Positions 26,854 through 35,155 are shown, numbered from the stretch's first letter. The stretch is DNA of 64,000 nt from Nakamurella lactea DSM 19367 (GCF_000426645.1 NZ_KE384549.1:531890-595889); one strand, 5' to 3'. Notes: generated from the sequence alone by a model not told the origin. Translations and numbers: made by a program.

Positions 26854-27837
26854 CTACCCCGCCGCCACCGGGGTACCCGGCTGCGGGTTGCGATCCCGGC
26901 TGCCGAGCCGGACCAGCACCACGCCGGCCAGCACCAGCGCGCCGCCGAACAGTTGGATCAACGCCGGGACCTCGGAGAGCACCAGGGCTGCGAAGACGAT
27001 GGCGAACAACACCTCCGTCAGCCCGAGGAAGGAGGCCATGGTGGCGCCCAGCCGGCGGCCGGCCTGGACACCCGCAACGTAGGCGACGGCGGCCGTCATC
27101 ACCCCGAGCCAGGCCACCGGCACCAGCCAGCTCATGGTGACCCCGCCCAGCTGGACGTCGGTGAACACCACCGTCATCGGCAGCAATCCGACCATCCCGG
27201 CGAGCCCAAGGGCGACCGACCCGGTGACCATCCCGGCGGTCACCACCAGCAGCGGCGGCAGGCCGTCCTCGGTCCGTGCCGCCAACACGTAGTAGACCGC
27301 CAGTCCGACCGCTGCGCCCAGGCCCCAGAGCACGCCGATCGGCGAGACCCTGGTCGCCCCAAGGACATCCAGCACCAGGACGAGCCCGACGATCGCCACA
27401 CCGGCGCCGATCAGGGTGAGGGTGGCCGGCCGTACCCTGGTCCGCAGCCAGACCCAGCCGACGATCAGCACGATGCCCGAGTACTCCAGCAGCAGGGCCA
27501 CGCCGATCGACAGGTGCTGCACAGCGTTGAAGTAGCAGACCTGCGAGCCGGCGACCGCGAACAGCCCGAACAGGGCCAGCAGCCCTGCCCGCCGGCGGAC
27601 CAGGTGCCAGCGTCCGCGCAGGGCCGACAGTCCCGGCCCGATCAGCAGGATCGCCGCCAGTCCGATCCGCAGCAGGACCGCGGCGCCGGCCGACCAGCCG
27701 GCGTCCAGCAGCGGGCGCACCACCACGCCCGAACTGCCGAAGGTGGCCGCGGACAACAGGCCGAAGCCGACGCCGGGCAGGATCGAGGTCCCGGCGGCCG
27801 GTGTCTGCGCGGCGGCGATGGTGCCTCGATCGGTCAT
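26854..27837 (-). CDS. EamA/DMT-family exporter
   Basis: 327 residues from the ATG at 27837 with AGGAG 7-8 bases upstream; an upstream in-frame ATG at 27867 lacks one. Ten hydrophobic helices in two EamA repeats are readable (first repeat from FGLLSAATFGSSGVVV, second from VLWGLGAAVGLAVYYV). Proteins of this type (RhtA/YdcZ-like) export amino acids or small metabolites. The gene is divergent from a CGNR regulator, with an imperfect 32-bp dyad between them, so the regulator probably controls export. The substrate is unknown. Confidence 0.88.
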   Translation of the reverse strand: MTDRGTIAAAQTPAAGTSILPGVGFGLLSAATFGSSGVVVRPLLDAGWSAGAAVLLRIGLAAILLIGPGLSALRGRWHLVRRRAGLLALFGLFAVAGSQVCYFNAVQHLSIGVALLLEYSGIVLIVGWVWLRTRVRPATLTLIGAGVAIVGLVLVLDVLGATRVSPIGVLWGLGAAVGLAVYYVLAARTEDGLPPLLVVTAGMVTGSVALGLAGMVGLLPMTVVFTDVQLGGVTMSWLVPVAWLGVMTAAVAYVAGVQAGRRLGATMASFLGLTEVLFAIVFAALVLSEVPALIQLFGGALVLAGVVLVRLGSRDRNPQPGTPVAAG

Positions 27838-27871
27838 CGGGATGCTCCTGCGAGGGATGCCAGTCACGGCA

Positions 27872-27903
27872 TGTCAGTGGTGTACCGGGTTACACTGCTG
27901 ACA
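27872..27903. promoter_or_regulatory. Dyad operator between EamA exporter and CGNR regulator
   Basis: TGTCAG-TG-GTGTA (27872-27884) and TACAC-TG-CTGACA (27891-27903) form 13-base arms with two mismatches around CCGGGT. The centre lies about midway between the two divergent starts, as expected for a shared operator. Confidence 0.6.
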
Positions 27904-27931
27904 CTAGGAGTCGAGCGCGTCAGGAGTCAAG

Positions 27932-28477
27932 TTGCTTTTTGCTCATGACACAGAGGTGTCGCTCCTGTCGGCGGCCGCGTTGGTCAACACGGACTCGACC
28001 GACGGCGACACGCTGACAACCGTCGATCAGCTGGACGCGTTCGTGACGGCCAACGAGTTCACCGGCAGTCGGGCCCACGACGAGGCCGAACTCCGTGCGG
28101 TCCGCCGGCTGCGCGGCCGGCTGCGCGGAATCTGGACCGCCGACAGGTCGGCGCTGGTCGACGAGGTCAACCAGCTGCTGCGGGACGGCCGCGCCCTGCC
28201 GCAGCTGGTGCGGCACGACCACTGGGACTACCACCTGCACGCGACGGCGCCCGAGCAGCCGCTGGCCACCCGGATGGCGGTGGAGGCGGCGATGGCGCTC
28301 GTCGATGTGATCCGCAGCGATGAGACCGACCGGTTACGGACCTGTGCCGCCGACGATTGTGACGACGTTCTCATCGACCTGTCGAAGAACCGCTCGAAGC
28401 GATTCTGCGGCGTGACCTGCGGAAACCGGGCGAACATGGCCGCCTATCGGGCTCGTCGCGCGGCTGGGTCGACCTGA
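27932..28477 (+). CDS. CGNR zinc-finger (ABATE-domain) regulator
   Basis: 181 residues from a TTG at 27932, supported by AGGAG 5 bases upstream and by the family's usual N terminus (LLFAHDTE-type; here LFAHDTEVSLLSAAALVNT). The first 130 residues are the ABATE (stress-induced) domain. The C-terminal zinc finger has Cys pairs in CAADDCDD and FCGVTCGNRANMAAYRAR, including the diagnostic CGNR. Members are presumed DNA-binding regulators. Divergent placement from the EamA exporter makes that its likely target. Confidence 0.88.
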   Translation: MLFAHDTEVSLLSAAALVNTDSTDGDTLTTVDQLDAFVTANEFTGSRAHDEAELRAVRRLRGRLRGIWTADRSALVDEVNQLLRDGRALPQLVRHDHWDYHLHATAPEQPLATRMAVEAAMALVDVIRSDETDRLRTCAADDCDDVLIDLSKNRSKRFCGVTCGNRANMAAYRARRAAGST

Positions 28478-28500
28478 CCGTCACCGGTAGTATGAATGAA

Positions 28501-29133
28501 ATGTCAACAATTGCCTCGGACAACAGTATTCCCCCCAATGCGATGCTCCGCTCAGCGGAGCATCGCCAGAGTGGGCCGGTGCTGGGCGTGATCGTGGCCA
28601 GTACCCGGCCGGGGCGGGTCGGCGGCGTCATCGGTGAGTGGCTGGAGAAGCAGGCCGTCGGGCACGGCGGCTTCGAGGTCCGGATGCTGGATCTGCAACA
28701 GCTCGATCTGCCGTTCCACGACGAGTCCGCCCATCCGATGACCGGGACGTACGCCCACCCGCACACCCGCAACTGGAGCGAACTGGCCGACGGCTGCGAC
28801 GCGTTCGTGCTGGTGATGCCCGAGTACAACTACTCGTACTCGGCGCCGCTGAAGAACGCCCTGGACTTCCTCAAGCGGGAGTGGAAGTACAAGCCGGTCG
28901 GCTTCTGCAGCTACGGCGGCGCGTCCGGCGGCATCCGGGCGGTGGAGGCGATCAAGCCGCAGCTGGTGGCGCACGGGATGTACGCGATCATCCCGAGCGT
29001 CTCGCTGCAACTGGCCAGGGACCTCGACGAGAATCGTCAGGTGCGCTCGACCGAGGCGTTGCAGGGCGCGGCGACCGGCATGCTCGACGAACTGGCCAAG
29101 CTGGCCCCGGTACTGCGTCAACTACGGGTCTGA
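28501..29133 (+). CDS. NADPH-dependent FMN reductase
   Basis: About 210 residues. The flavodoxin-like fold begins at VLGVIVASTRPGRVGG and carries the FMN-site motif PEYNYSYSAPLKNALDFL and YGGASGG. Quinones, azo dyes or chromate are typical substrates. The start is uncertain: a -10-like TAGTAT (28488-28493) lies 7 bases before the ATG at 28501, suggesting a leaderless message; an ATG at 28492 overlaps that box. The first 22 residues before the fold are unusual and cover a perfect 12-bp hairpin (28540-28566), so a start at a downstream GTG is also possible. Confidence 0.85.
   Translation: MSTIASDNSIPPNAMLRSAEHRQSGPVLGVIVASTRPGRVGGVIGEWLEKQAVGHGGFEVRMLDLQQLDLPFHDESAHPMTGTYAHPHTRNWSELADGCDAFVLVMPEYNYSYSAPLKNALDFLKREWKYKPVGFCSYGGASGGIRAVEAIKPQLVAHGMYAIIPSVSLQLARDLDENRQVRSTEALQGAATGMLDELAKLAPVLRQLRV
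28540..28566. repeat. Perfect 12-bp hairpin near the start of the FMN reductase gene
   Basis: GCGATGCTCCGC (28540-28551), spacer TCA, and the exact complement (28555-28566). It lies in the first 25 codons of the predicted frame, where the protein shows no family similarity. Confidence 0.8.
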
Positions 29134-29148
29134 CGGCTGCCGCGCCGT

Positions 29149-29655
29149 TCAGCGCTTCGAGGCGTCCGCCGAGATCGCAGACGCCAAGCGCTGCAAGGTT
29201 TTCGTCATCCCCAGGGCCATCCGCCGGGGATACCCGGCAAGGTGGATCGCCGGCGCGAACAGCGCGGCGCCCCAGTCGTAGCTGTGCAGTACCAGGGTGG
29301 ACGGCAGCCCGTCGGGGCCGGCGATCGGGACAAGTTGGTAGCGCCACCGCTGGCCGCCGATGAACCGCCGGCCGTTGCGTTCGCCGACGGTCTCCCAGGC
29401 GATCACCCGGTTGTCGACGAATTCGATCACCCGGTTCATCGACCGGTAGCGGAACTTCGACTGCTGCATCGCCATCGAGAACGTCGATCCGAGTTCCAGC
29501 CGCTGCGGTCCGCGGGACCGGCCGTGCAACGTCCCGGAGCCGTCGATCTGGTGGTGCCGGGCCGGATCGGCCAGCAACGCGAAGATCAGCTCCGGCGGCG
29601 CGTCGATGGTGCGTTCGACGGTGACCGTGCGGTCGGCGCGACCGGGAGTTCCCAT
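29149..29655 (-). CDS. SRPBCC-family (polyketide-cyclase/lipid-binding-like) protein
   Basis: 168 residues from the ATG at 29655; an alternative ATG at 29688 would overlap the upstream stop (TGATG) and add 11 residues. The sequence VERTIDAPPELIFALLADPARHHQIDGSG is the classic start of the START/Bet v1-like SRPBCC fold, which binds hydrophobic ligands in a deep cavity. The C-terminal helix region (YPRRMALGMTKTLQRLASAI) closes the fold. It follows the F420-type nitroreductase gene on the same strand and may share its transcript. No ligand or enzymatic residue can be assigned. Confidence 0.8.
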   Translation of the reverse strand: MGTPGRADRTVTVERTIDAPPELIFALLADPARHHQIDGSGTLHGRSRGPQRLELGSTFSMAMQQSKFRYRSMNRVIEFVDNRVIAWETVGERNGRRFIGGQRWRYQLVPIAGPDGLPSTLVLHSYDWGAALFAPAIHLAGYPRRMALGMTKTLQRLASAISADASKR

Positions 29656-29687
29656 CAGTCGATTCTGCCGGGTGGCAGAAACGAGCA

Positions 29688-30140
29688 TCAGCGGGGCTCG
29701 AGCAAGAACACAGGAATCTGCCGGTCGGTCTTGGTCTGGTACTCCGCATAACTCGGATACGCCGCCACACAGCGGGGCCACCACAGCTCGCGTTCCTCGG
29801 GGGTGGCGAGCCGGGCGCGCAACTCATGGTGCTCGGTGCCGTCCTGGACCGTCAGATCGGGATTGGCGACGATGTTGCGAACCCAGACCGGGTCCTCCGG
29901 CGCGCCGCCCTTGCTGGCGACGGCGGCGTACACGCCGTCGTGCTCGACCCGCATCAGCGGGACCCGGCGAGGCTTGCCGGACTTCGCGCCGATCATGGTC
30001 AGCACCATCACCGGGCTGCCGAGCACGTCGACCGAGCGGGTGGTGCCGGTGGCGTCGATCTTCTCCAGCTGCTTGCGTACCCAGGGCGTCGCGTTGGGCT
30101 CGAATTGCTGGCTCGGTGTTGCGGTGGCGTCAGTCGTCAT
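29688..30140 (-). CDS. Deazaflavin (F420)-dependent nitroreductase-family protein
   Basis: 150 residues from the ATG at 30140; the longer frame to 30302 lacks family similarity. The core VLTMIGAKSGKPRRVPLMRV, followed by YAAVASKGGAPEDPVWVRNI and NPDLTVQDG, matches the Ddn/nitroreductase deazaflavin-dependent family, which uses F420H2 (the M. tuberculosis member activates the nitroimidazole pretomanid). Cofactor use is inferred from the family. It precedes the SRPBCC gene and is divergent from the Dph6-like gene. Confidence 0.88.
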   Translation of the reverse strand: MTTDATATPSQQFEPNATPWVRKQLEKIDATGTTRSVDVLGSPVMVLTMIGAKSGKPRRVPLMRVEHDGVYAAVASKGGAPEDPVWVRNIVANPDLTVQDGTEHHELRARLATPEERELWWPRCVAAYPSYAEYQTKTDRQIPVFLLEPR

Positions 30141-30245
30141 AGCTGTTGCAACGCCCGAGCGCGTCGGGCATTCCCTGCCGGGCGGCGGTACGTAGGTTGT
30201 GGTCGTGGCTTGGCTTCCTGCAGCGCCGGCAGTCGGATCCGGCCC

Positions 30246-30944
30246 GTGACCACGCCGATGCCGATCGCCTTCCAGTGGAGTGGCGGCAAGGATTCCGCGC
30301 ACGCCCTGGGGCGGCTACTGCTCGACCACAGGTACCAGGTGCGGTGTTTGGTCAGCACCATCGACCGTGCGGGCAGCGGTTCGACGGTGCACGGATTGGC
30401 CGAACGACTGCTGCGGGCGCAGGCCCGCGCCATCGGAGTGCCGCTGCACACCGTCGCGCTGGCCGGTCCCGGGCTCGAGGACTACACCGAGGTGATGGGC
30501 GATGCGGCCCGGCGAATGCGCGCGGCCGGGATCCGCGCGGTGGCCTTCGGTGACCTCGATCATTCCGGTGCCTTCGACCACCGGGTGAAGCTGTTCGGGC
30601 CGGCCGGGCTCTCGGTGGTCGAACCGTTGGCCGGCCTGACGTCACCCGAATGCATGGAGGATTTCCTGCAATCGCGGATCGATGCCCGGATCGTGGTGGT
30701 CGATGCCGCCGTTCTCGGCCCCGACCACCTCGGCGCCGCCCTTGATCGGGCGTTCGTGCAGGCGTTGCCAGCCGGCTGCGACCCGTGCGGGGAGTTCGGT
30801 GAGTACCACACGTTTGTCCCGTACGCGCCGTACTTCCGGCGGGCCGTCACGTTCGTCGTCGAGGCGACCGAGTGCATCGAGCGCCGGATCGGCACGCTGG
30901 ACGGGATCAGGTCGTTCAGCTACTGGCAACTGCGCCTTCGGTAG
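30246..30944 (+). CDS. Dph6-like PP-loop ATP pyrophosphatase (adenine nucleotide alpha hydrolase)
   Basis: 232 residues from a GTG at 30246 (an ATG four codons on is possible; ribosome site weak). The PP-loop SGGKDSAHALG occurs at about residue 12, and the family's downstream motif is CGEFGEYHTFVPYAPYF. In eukaryotes and archaea Dph6 amidates diphthine on EF-2, but bacteria lack diphthamide, so the bacterial relatives must act on another carboxylate. The substrate is unknown. No neighbouring gene gives a lead. Confidence 0.82.
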   Translation: MTTPMPIAFQWSGGKDSAHALGRLLLDHRYQVRCLVSTIDRAGSGSTVHGLAERLLRAQARAIGVPLHTVALAGPGLEDYTEVMGDAARRMRAAGIRAVAFGDLDHSGAFDHRVKLFGPAGLSVVEPLAGLTSPECMEDFLQSRIDARIVVVDAAVLGPDHLGAALDRAFVQALPAGCDPCGEFGEYHTFVPYAPYFRRAVTFVVEATECIERRIGTLDGIRSFSYWQLRLR

Positions 30945-30990
30945 CGCCTCGACCCGGTCCCGGCCCGGCGACGACGCGCCGGGACGGGCT

Positions 30991-32067
30991 TCAGGCGGTC
31001 TCCGGCAGGCCCCACTGCTCGAACAGCGACAGGTCGAAGAAGGCGACCACGTTCGTCACCCCGGTCGGGCCCATCTCCAGCACCTGCAGCTGGAACGGGC
31101 GGTGCACGCCGTCCTCGCCGCGCATGTAGAGCCCGAAGGCCGGCTGGCCGTTCGCCGAGGTCGGGATCAGCCGCTGGTCGTCGGGGCCCTGCGCCGGGCA
31201 GTTCGCCGAGATCAGCCGGCCGATGTTCTCCGCGCCCCGGTACCAACCGGTGAACGGCGGCATCTGCCAGACTGCGTCCTCGGACAGGATGTCGACGATG
31301 GCGCCGACGTCGTAACTCTCGAACGCCTTCACGTAGCGCGCCAGTAGCTCGTGGTCGCGCTCGGACAGCTCGGCGGCATCGATCGGACCGGTGTCGCCCG
31401 CGTGCGCCCTGGCCCGCTGCAGCGCGCTGTTCGCGGAGGCGACCGAGATCTCCAGCGTCTCGGCGGTCTCGGCGGCGCTGAAGGCGAGCACGTCGCGCAG
31501 GACCAGTACCGCTCGCTGCTGCGGCGTCAGCTTCTGCAACGCGGCGACGAAGGCCAGCCGGACACCGTCGCGGCTGACGGCGGTGGTCGCCGGATCGGCC
31601 GCCTCGACCCGGTCGGGCAGCGGTTCCAGCCACGGCACCTCGGCCGTCTCCAGCGTGCCGACCGGATCCGATGGGTCGCCGCCCAGCCCGCTCGGCAGCG
31701 GCCGCCGGCCGCGCTGGCCGAGCGCCGTCAGACACGTTCTGGTGGCGATCTGGTACATCCAGGTCCGGACGCTGGACCGGCCCTCGAACGCGTGGAACGC
31801 TCGCCAGGCCCGCAGGTAGGTCTCCTGCACCATGTCCTCGGCCTCATGGCTGGAGCCCAACATCCGATAGCAGTGCGCGATCAGTTCGCGGCGCAGCGGT
31901 GCGACCAGCGCCTCGAACTCGGCGTCGGTCACCGACTGCCGAGCGGCCGGTGCGGTGCCGGATCCCTGCGCGCCGGATGCTTGCGCGCCGGCTGCTTGGC
32001 TGACCGACTCGGTGATTTCTGATTTCCGGGCGCTGGATTCGTCGGCCCTGGGGTCTGCGCGGGTCAT
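30991..32067 (-). CDS. ECF sigma factor with C-terminal SnoaL-like domain (SigG/SigJ-like)
   Basis: 358 residues from the ATG at 32067. After an Ala/Gly-rich leader come region 2 (LRRELIAHCYRMLGSSHEAE, then DMVQETYLRAWRAFHAFEG), a linker, and region 4 (LQKLTPQQRAVLVLRDVLAF, ending LEISVASANSALQRARA). The last 120 residues (LLARYVKAFESYDVGAIVDI, then LSEDAVWQMPPFTGWYRG) form a SnoaL-like NTF2 fold. In ECF41-type and related sigma factors this domain controls activity instead of a separate anti-sigma factor. It is divergent from a TetR gene. Confidence 0.9.
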   Translation of the reverse strand: MTRADPRADESSARKSEITESVSQAAGAQASGAQGSGTAPAARQSVTDAEFEALVAPLRRELIAHCYRMLGSSHEAEDMVQETYLRAWRAFHAFEGRSSVRTWMYQIATRTCLTALGQRGRRPLPSGLGGDPSDPVGTLETAEVPWLEPLPDRVEAADPATTAVSRDGVRLAFVAALQKLTPQQRAVLVLRDVLAFSAAETAETLEISVASANSALQRARAHAGDTGPIDAAELSERDHELLARYVKAFESYDVGAIVDILSEDAVWQMPPFTGWYRGAENIGRLISANCPAQGPDDQRLIPTSANGQPAFGLYMRGEDGVHRPFQLQVLEMGPTGVTNVVAFFDLSLFEQWGLPETA

Positions 32068-32205
32068 ACTCCACGACGGTACGCAGCGGTACCGACATCC
32101 GCAGCGGCCTTTTCCGTGGTTCCTGCTGCCGCGGCGCCGGCGGCGCAATCTGCGAGCGTCGGTCGGAAACGCGAGCACCAGGCCGAATTGTGTCAGGATG
32201 GTCGG

Positions 32206-32919
32206 ATGACGCCCCCCGCGCACCGCACCGCCCGCGCCCTGGCCAGACAGACGCTGACGGCGGAGATTCTGGACGCCGCCCGCCGGCAGCTAGCCGAACT
32301 CGGCCCGGGGCAACTCTCGCTCCGGGCGATCTCCCGGGAGCTGGGGATGACCTCATCGGCGATCTACCGCTACTTCGCCAGCCGGGACGAACTGCTGACC
32401 GTGCTGCTCGTCGAGTCGTACACCGCGCTCGGAGACATCGCCGAACGAGCCGCGCTCGGCGCCGGCACGGCGGGCGAGCGCTTTGTCGCGACCTGCCGCT
32501 CGGTGCGCGCCTGGGCGAAGGAACGGCCGCACGAGTGGTCGCTGTTGTACGGCTCGCCGGTGCCGGGATATCGCGCTCCCGAGCAGACCGTCGACCCGGC
32601 CTCGCGGATGCCTTTGGCACTGCTCCGCCTGGCGGAGCAAGGTCTGAGGGACGGCCAGCTCACCCCGCCACAGGCCCCGGAGGCGCTCGCGCCGGAATTG
32701 TCCGCGCAGGTCGCGGCAATGGCGAAGGCGATGGGTGGCGACCTGCCGGACTGGCTGGGGGTGCGGATGGGCGGCGCCTGGACCCAGCTGATGGGCACCA
32801 TCAGCGCGGAGCTGTACGGCCATCTGGTGGGCACCTTCGACCCGTCCGACGACTTCGCCGAATACGTCTGGGCAGCCACCGCCCGCCGGGTCGGATTCAG
32901 CGATCCGGCCGCCGGCTGA
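32206..32919 (+). CDS. TetR-family regulator
   Basis: 237 residues from the ATG at 32206. The helix-turn-helix LSLRAISRELGMTSSAIYRYFASRDELL starts near residue 45, and a C-terminal all-helical ligand domain of the TetR_C_13 (WHG) kind follows. It is divergent from the SnoaL-ECF sigma factor across 138 bases; no clear dyad is seen there. It ends before a strong bidirectional terminator. The effector is unknown. Confidence 0.88.
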   Translation: MTPPAHRTARALARQTLTAEILDAARRQLAELGPGQLSLRAISRELGMTSSAIYRYFASRDELLTVLLVESYTALGDIAERAALGAGTAGERFVATCRSVRAWAKERPHEWSLLYGSPVPGYRAPEQTVDPASRMPLALLRLAEQGLRDGQLTPPQAPEALAPELSAQVAAMAKAMGGDLPDWLGVRMGGAWTQLMGTISAELYGHLVGTFDPSDDFAEYVWAATARRVGFSDPAAG

Positions 32920-32943
32920 GCTGCCGACCTCAGGAACGGCGCC

Positions 32944-32973
32944 GAGCCCGTCCCGCCGGAGCGGGACGGGCTC
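32944..32973. terminator. Bidirectional hairpin terminator
   Basis: A perfect 13-bp stem GAGCCCGTCCCGC / GCGGGACGGGCTC with loop CGGA, placed between the convergent TetR (+) and glsB-like (-) genes. No long T tract follows, as is common for actinobacterial terminators. Confidence 0.75.
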
Positions 32974-32998
32974 GAACCAATGGGTGCCGACGCGTGGG

Positions 32999-33283
32999 TC
33001 AGCCGGTGATCTTGCTCCGGCCCCCGGCGAACTTGACCCACAACGCCACCACGATCACGGCACCGATCACGGAGCCGACGATCCCGGCGGGCTGGAACCA
33101 GCCCTCGCTGGGGTCCTTGTGGAAGATCAGGTAGCCGAGGAAGCCGCCGACGAAACTGCCGATGACGCCGAGCAGGATGGTCAGCGGGATGGACATGGAT
33201 TGCTTACCGGGCACGATCAGCCGACCCAGCGCACCGGCGATCAAACCGATGACCAGCATGCTGATGATGAATCCGAACATCAT
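32999..33283 (-). CDS. GlsB/YeaQ/YmgE-family stress membrane protein
   Basis: 94 residues with a GGGAGG ribosome site 5 bases before the ATG. Three glycine-rich helices (FIISMLVIGLIAGALGRLIV, IPLTILLGVIGSFVGGFLGY, IVGSVIGAVIVVALWVKF) are typical of the transglycosylase-associated/GlsB family. These small proteins are induced by general stress in many bacteria; the mechanism is unknown. A SigB/SigF-type promoter lies 62 bases upstream, in agreement. Confidence 0.93.
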   Translation of the reverse strand: MMFGFIISMLVIGLIAGALGRLIVPGKQSMSIPLTILLGVIGSFVGGFLGYLIFHKDPSEGWFQPAGIVGSVIGAVIVVALWVKFAGGRSKITG

Positions 33284-33593
33284 TTCCTCCCGTTGGGCGG
33301 TCTGGCATTGCTAGCCACGGGCGGGTGCCGCGGCCGAACGGGTGGTACCCGCGGACAACCTGGATGAAACCCGTGACGGAGTGGATTGTCGAGATGCGCG
33401 CCCGGCGTTTCGCGCGCACGCTAGAGAATGCGCACCGGCGAACGGGCAGATTCGGACCGGCCAGGTCGGGGATTGCGGCCGGTTCCGGCTGGGCCGCCCG
33501 ACGCCGGTAGATCGGCCGGCACCAGGTCCGGGCAGCAGTGGTCCGGACAACCGCCGGACAATGACCCCGTCCGCAGGATTCCTTGGTGGTGAG
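33284..33593. other. 310-bp intergenic region
   Basis: It contains the GlsB leader and the stress promoter at 33345-33370. The remainder, up to the hypothetical gene at 33594, shows no gene, tRNA or strong hairpin. Confidence 0.5.
33345..33370 (-). promoter_or_regulatory. SigB/SigF-type stress promoter of the GlsB gene
   Basis: On the minus strand GTTT (33370-33367), a 16-base spacer, then GGGTAC (33350-33345). This fits the actinobacterial general-stress consensus GTTT-N15-17-GGGTAT with one change, at a proper distance from the GlsB start. Confidence 0.55.
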
Positions 33594-34226
33594 ATGAGCA
33601 TCGTTCTGGTGGGCAGCAACCCAGGCCTGCTGCTGTTCGACAACGGCACGCCGGTGGCGATGGCCAGCGTCTGGTCGGTCGACTGGTCCGTCTGGGGCTT
33701 TGGCACCGTCCTGATGATGGTCGACGCCGACGGCTGGCGCACCGTCGGCACCGACGAGCACCTGGCCAGGATCCTGTTGGAACGGTTCAACCGGCACTTC
33801 CCGGAGGCCGAGTCGTTCGACGACCAGGCGCCGGTCCGGCACACCGACGACGAGGTACAGCTGACCTGCGACCTGCGGTCCGGCCTGCACGCCGCCGGCG
33901 GCGGGCTGGAGTTGCGGCTCGGCGACGTGCGCGACCGTCGGCCCTTCGCCCACCCGGCCTTCCCGCTCGGTGAGATCGAGCTCGGGCTGACCAACGTGTA
34001 CGCGCCCTGCGGATTCGGCGAGCTGATGGTGGACGGGGTCTCGGTGCCCGGCCAGCCGGAATGCTCGACCGAGGGCGGCCGATGGTCGTCGACCGGCTAC
34101 CTGGCGGTCGCGGAGGTGTGGACCGATCCGACCGGCGCCCTGCAGCAGGCCGACACCACCGAGCCGGCCCGGCGGCGGCAGGCCCGCCCGGCCCGGCGGC
34201 GGCACCTGCGGGCGATCAACTCCTGA
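33594..34226 (+). CDS. Hypothetical protein upstream of the NHEJ genes
   Basis: 210 residues from the ATG at 33594, preceded by GGTGAG; the same frame has an ATG at 33561. I do not recognise a family. The N-terminal two thirds is mixed alpha/beta without a signal or membrane segment (MSIVLVGSNPGLLLFDNGTP). The C-terminal 25 residues are very basic (ARRRQARPARRRHLRA), suggesting nucleic-acid contact or a disordered tail. It converges on the ku gene with 12 bases between the stops. Codon usage is ordinary for the region. Confidence 0.65.
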   Translation: MSIVLVGSNPGLLLFDNGTPVAMASVWSVDWSVWGFGTVLMMVDADGWRTVGTDEHLARILLERFNRHFPEAESFDDQAPVRHTDDEVQLTCDLRSGLHAAGGGLELRLGDVRDRRPFAHPAFPLGEIELGLTNVYAPCGFGELMVDGVSVPGQPECSTEGGRWSSTGYLAVAEVWTDPTGALQQADTTEPARRRQARPARRRHLRAINS

Positions 34227-34238
34227 CCGCGGGTGCCG

Positions 34239-35138
34239 TCAGCCCGCCTTTGACGCCTTGGTCTTCGGCGCCGGCTTGGCGGCTGCTTTCGCCGGGGCCT
34301 TGCGCTTCGCGGGTGCGGCCTTGGTCGGCGCTTTTCCGTCATCGGAGTCCGCGGTGTCGCCGCCCTTACGGCGGGCGACGGAGCGCTCCAGCGCGGCCAG
34401 CAGGTCGACCACCTCGGCGTCCTCGCCCTCGTCCTCCTTGGTCTTGATCGCGAACGCCTCGCCGCCTTCCAGCTTGGCGTCCACCAGCTGCTGGAGTTCC
34501 TCCCGGTAGGTGTCGGTGAAGTTCTCCGGGTGGAAGTCGTCGGAGTAGGACTCGACCAGCATCGAGGCCATCTTCTTCTCCGCGGGCGCCACCTTCGGCG
34601 GATCTTCCAGGGCCGGGAACTCGGCCTCCCGCACCTCGTCGGGCCAGAGCAGCGTCTGCAGTACCAGCACGCCGTCGCGGACCCGCAGCGCCGCCAGCCG
34701 GGTCTTCTGGCGCAGCGCGAAGCTGACGATCGCCAGCCGGTCGGTGTCCTCCAGGGTCTGCAGCAGCAGCTGGTACGGCTTCGCCGACTTGCTGGCCGGT
34801 TCCAGGTAGTAGGCCTTCTCGAACATCAGCGGATCGACCTGATCGACCGGCACGAAGTTCTGCACGGTGATCTCCCGGTCCTCCTCGACCGGCAGGCTGG
34901 CGAAGTCGTCGGCGGTGAGCACGACGGTCTGGCCGTCCTCGCTCTCGTAGGCCTTCTCGATGTCCGAGAACGGCACTACCTCGCCATCCAGCTCGCAGAC
35001 CCGCTGGTAGCGGATCCGGCCGCCGTCCTTGCCGTGCACCTGCCGGAACTTGATGTCGCGGTCCTCGGTGGCGCTGTACAGCCGGACCGGAACGTTGACC
35101 AGCCCGAACGCCACGGAGCCCTTCCAGATCGATCGCAT
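34239..35138 (-). CDS. ku: Ku DNA-end-binding protein
   Basis: 299 residues from the ATG at 35138 (MRSIWKGSVAFGLVNVPVRL is the usual Ku start). The homodimeric Ku core ring occupies about residues 1-250. The remaining tail is Lys/Ala-rich (APAKRKAPAKAAAKPAPKT), as in Ku proteins where the tail aids DNA threading and LigD recruitment. Function: it binds double-strand ends and recruits LigD for end joining. ku and ligD are divergent, 70 bases apart, with a TTCGGC-N8-GCCGAA dyad between them. Confidence 0.97.
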   Translation of the reverse strand: MRSIWKGSVAFGLVNVPVRLYSATEDRDIKFRQVHGKDGGRIRYQRVCELDGEVVPFSDIEKAYESEDGQTVVLTADDFASLPVEEDREITVQNFVPVDQVDPLMFEKAYYLEPASKSAKPYQLLLQTLEDTDRLAIVSFALRQKTRLAALRVRDGVLVLQTLLWPDEVREAEFPALEDPPKVAPAEKKMASMLVESYSDDFHPENFTDTYREELQQLVDAKLEGGEAFAIKTKEDEGEDAEVVDLLAALERSVARRKGGDTADSDDGKAPTKAAPAKRKAPAKAAAKPAPKTKASKAG

Positions 35139-35155
35139 GGAACCATGATGGACGG

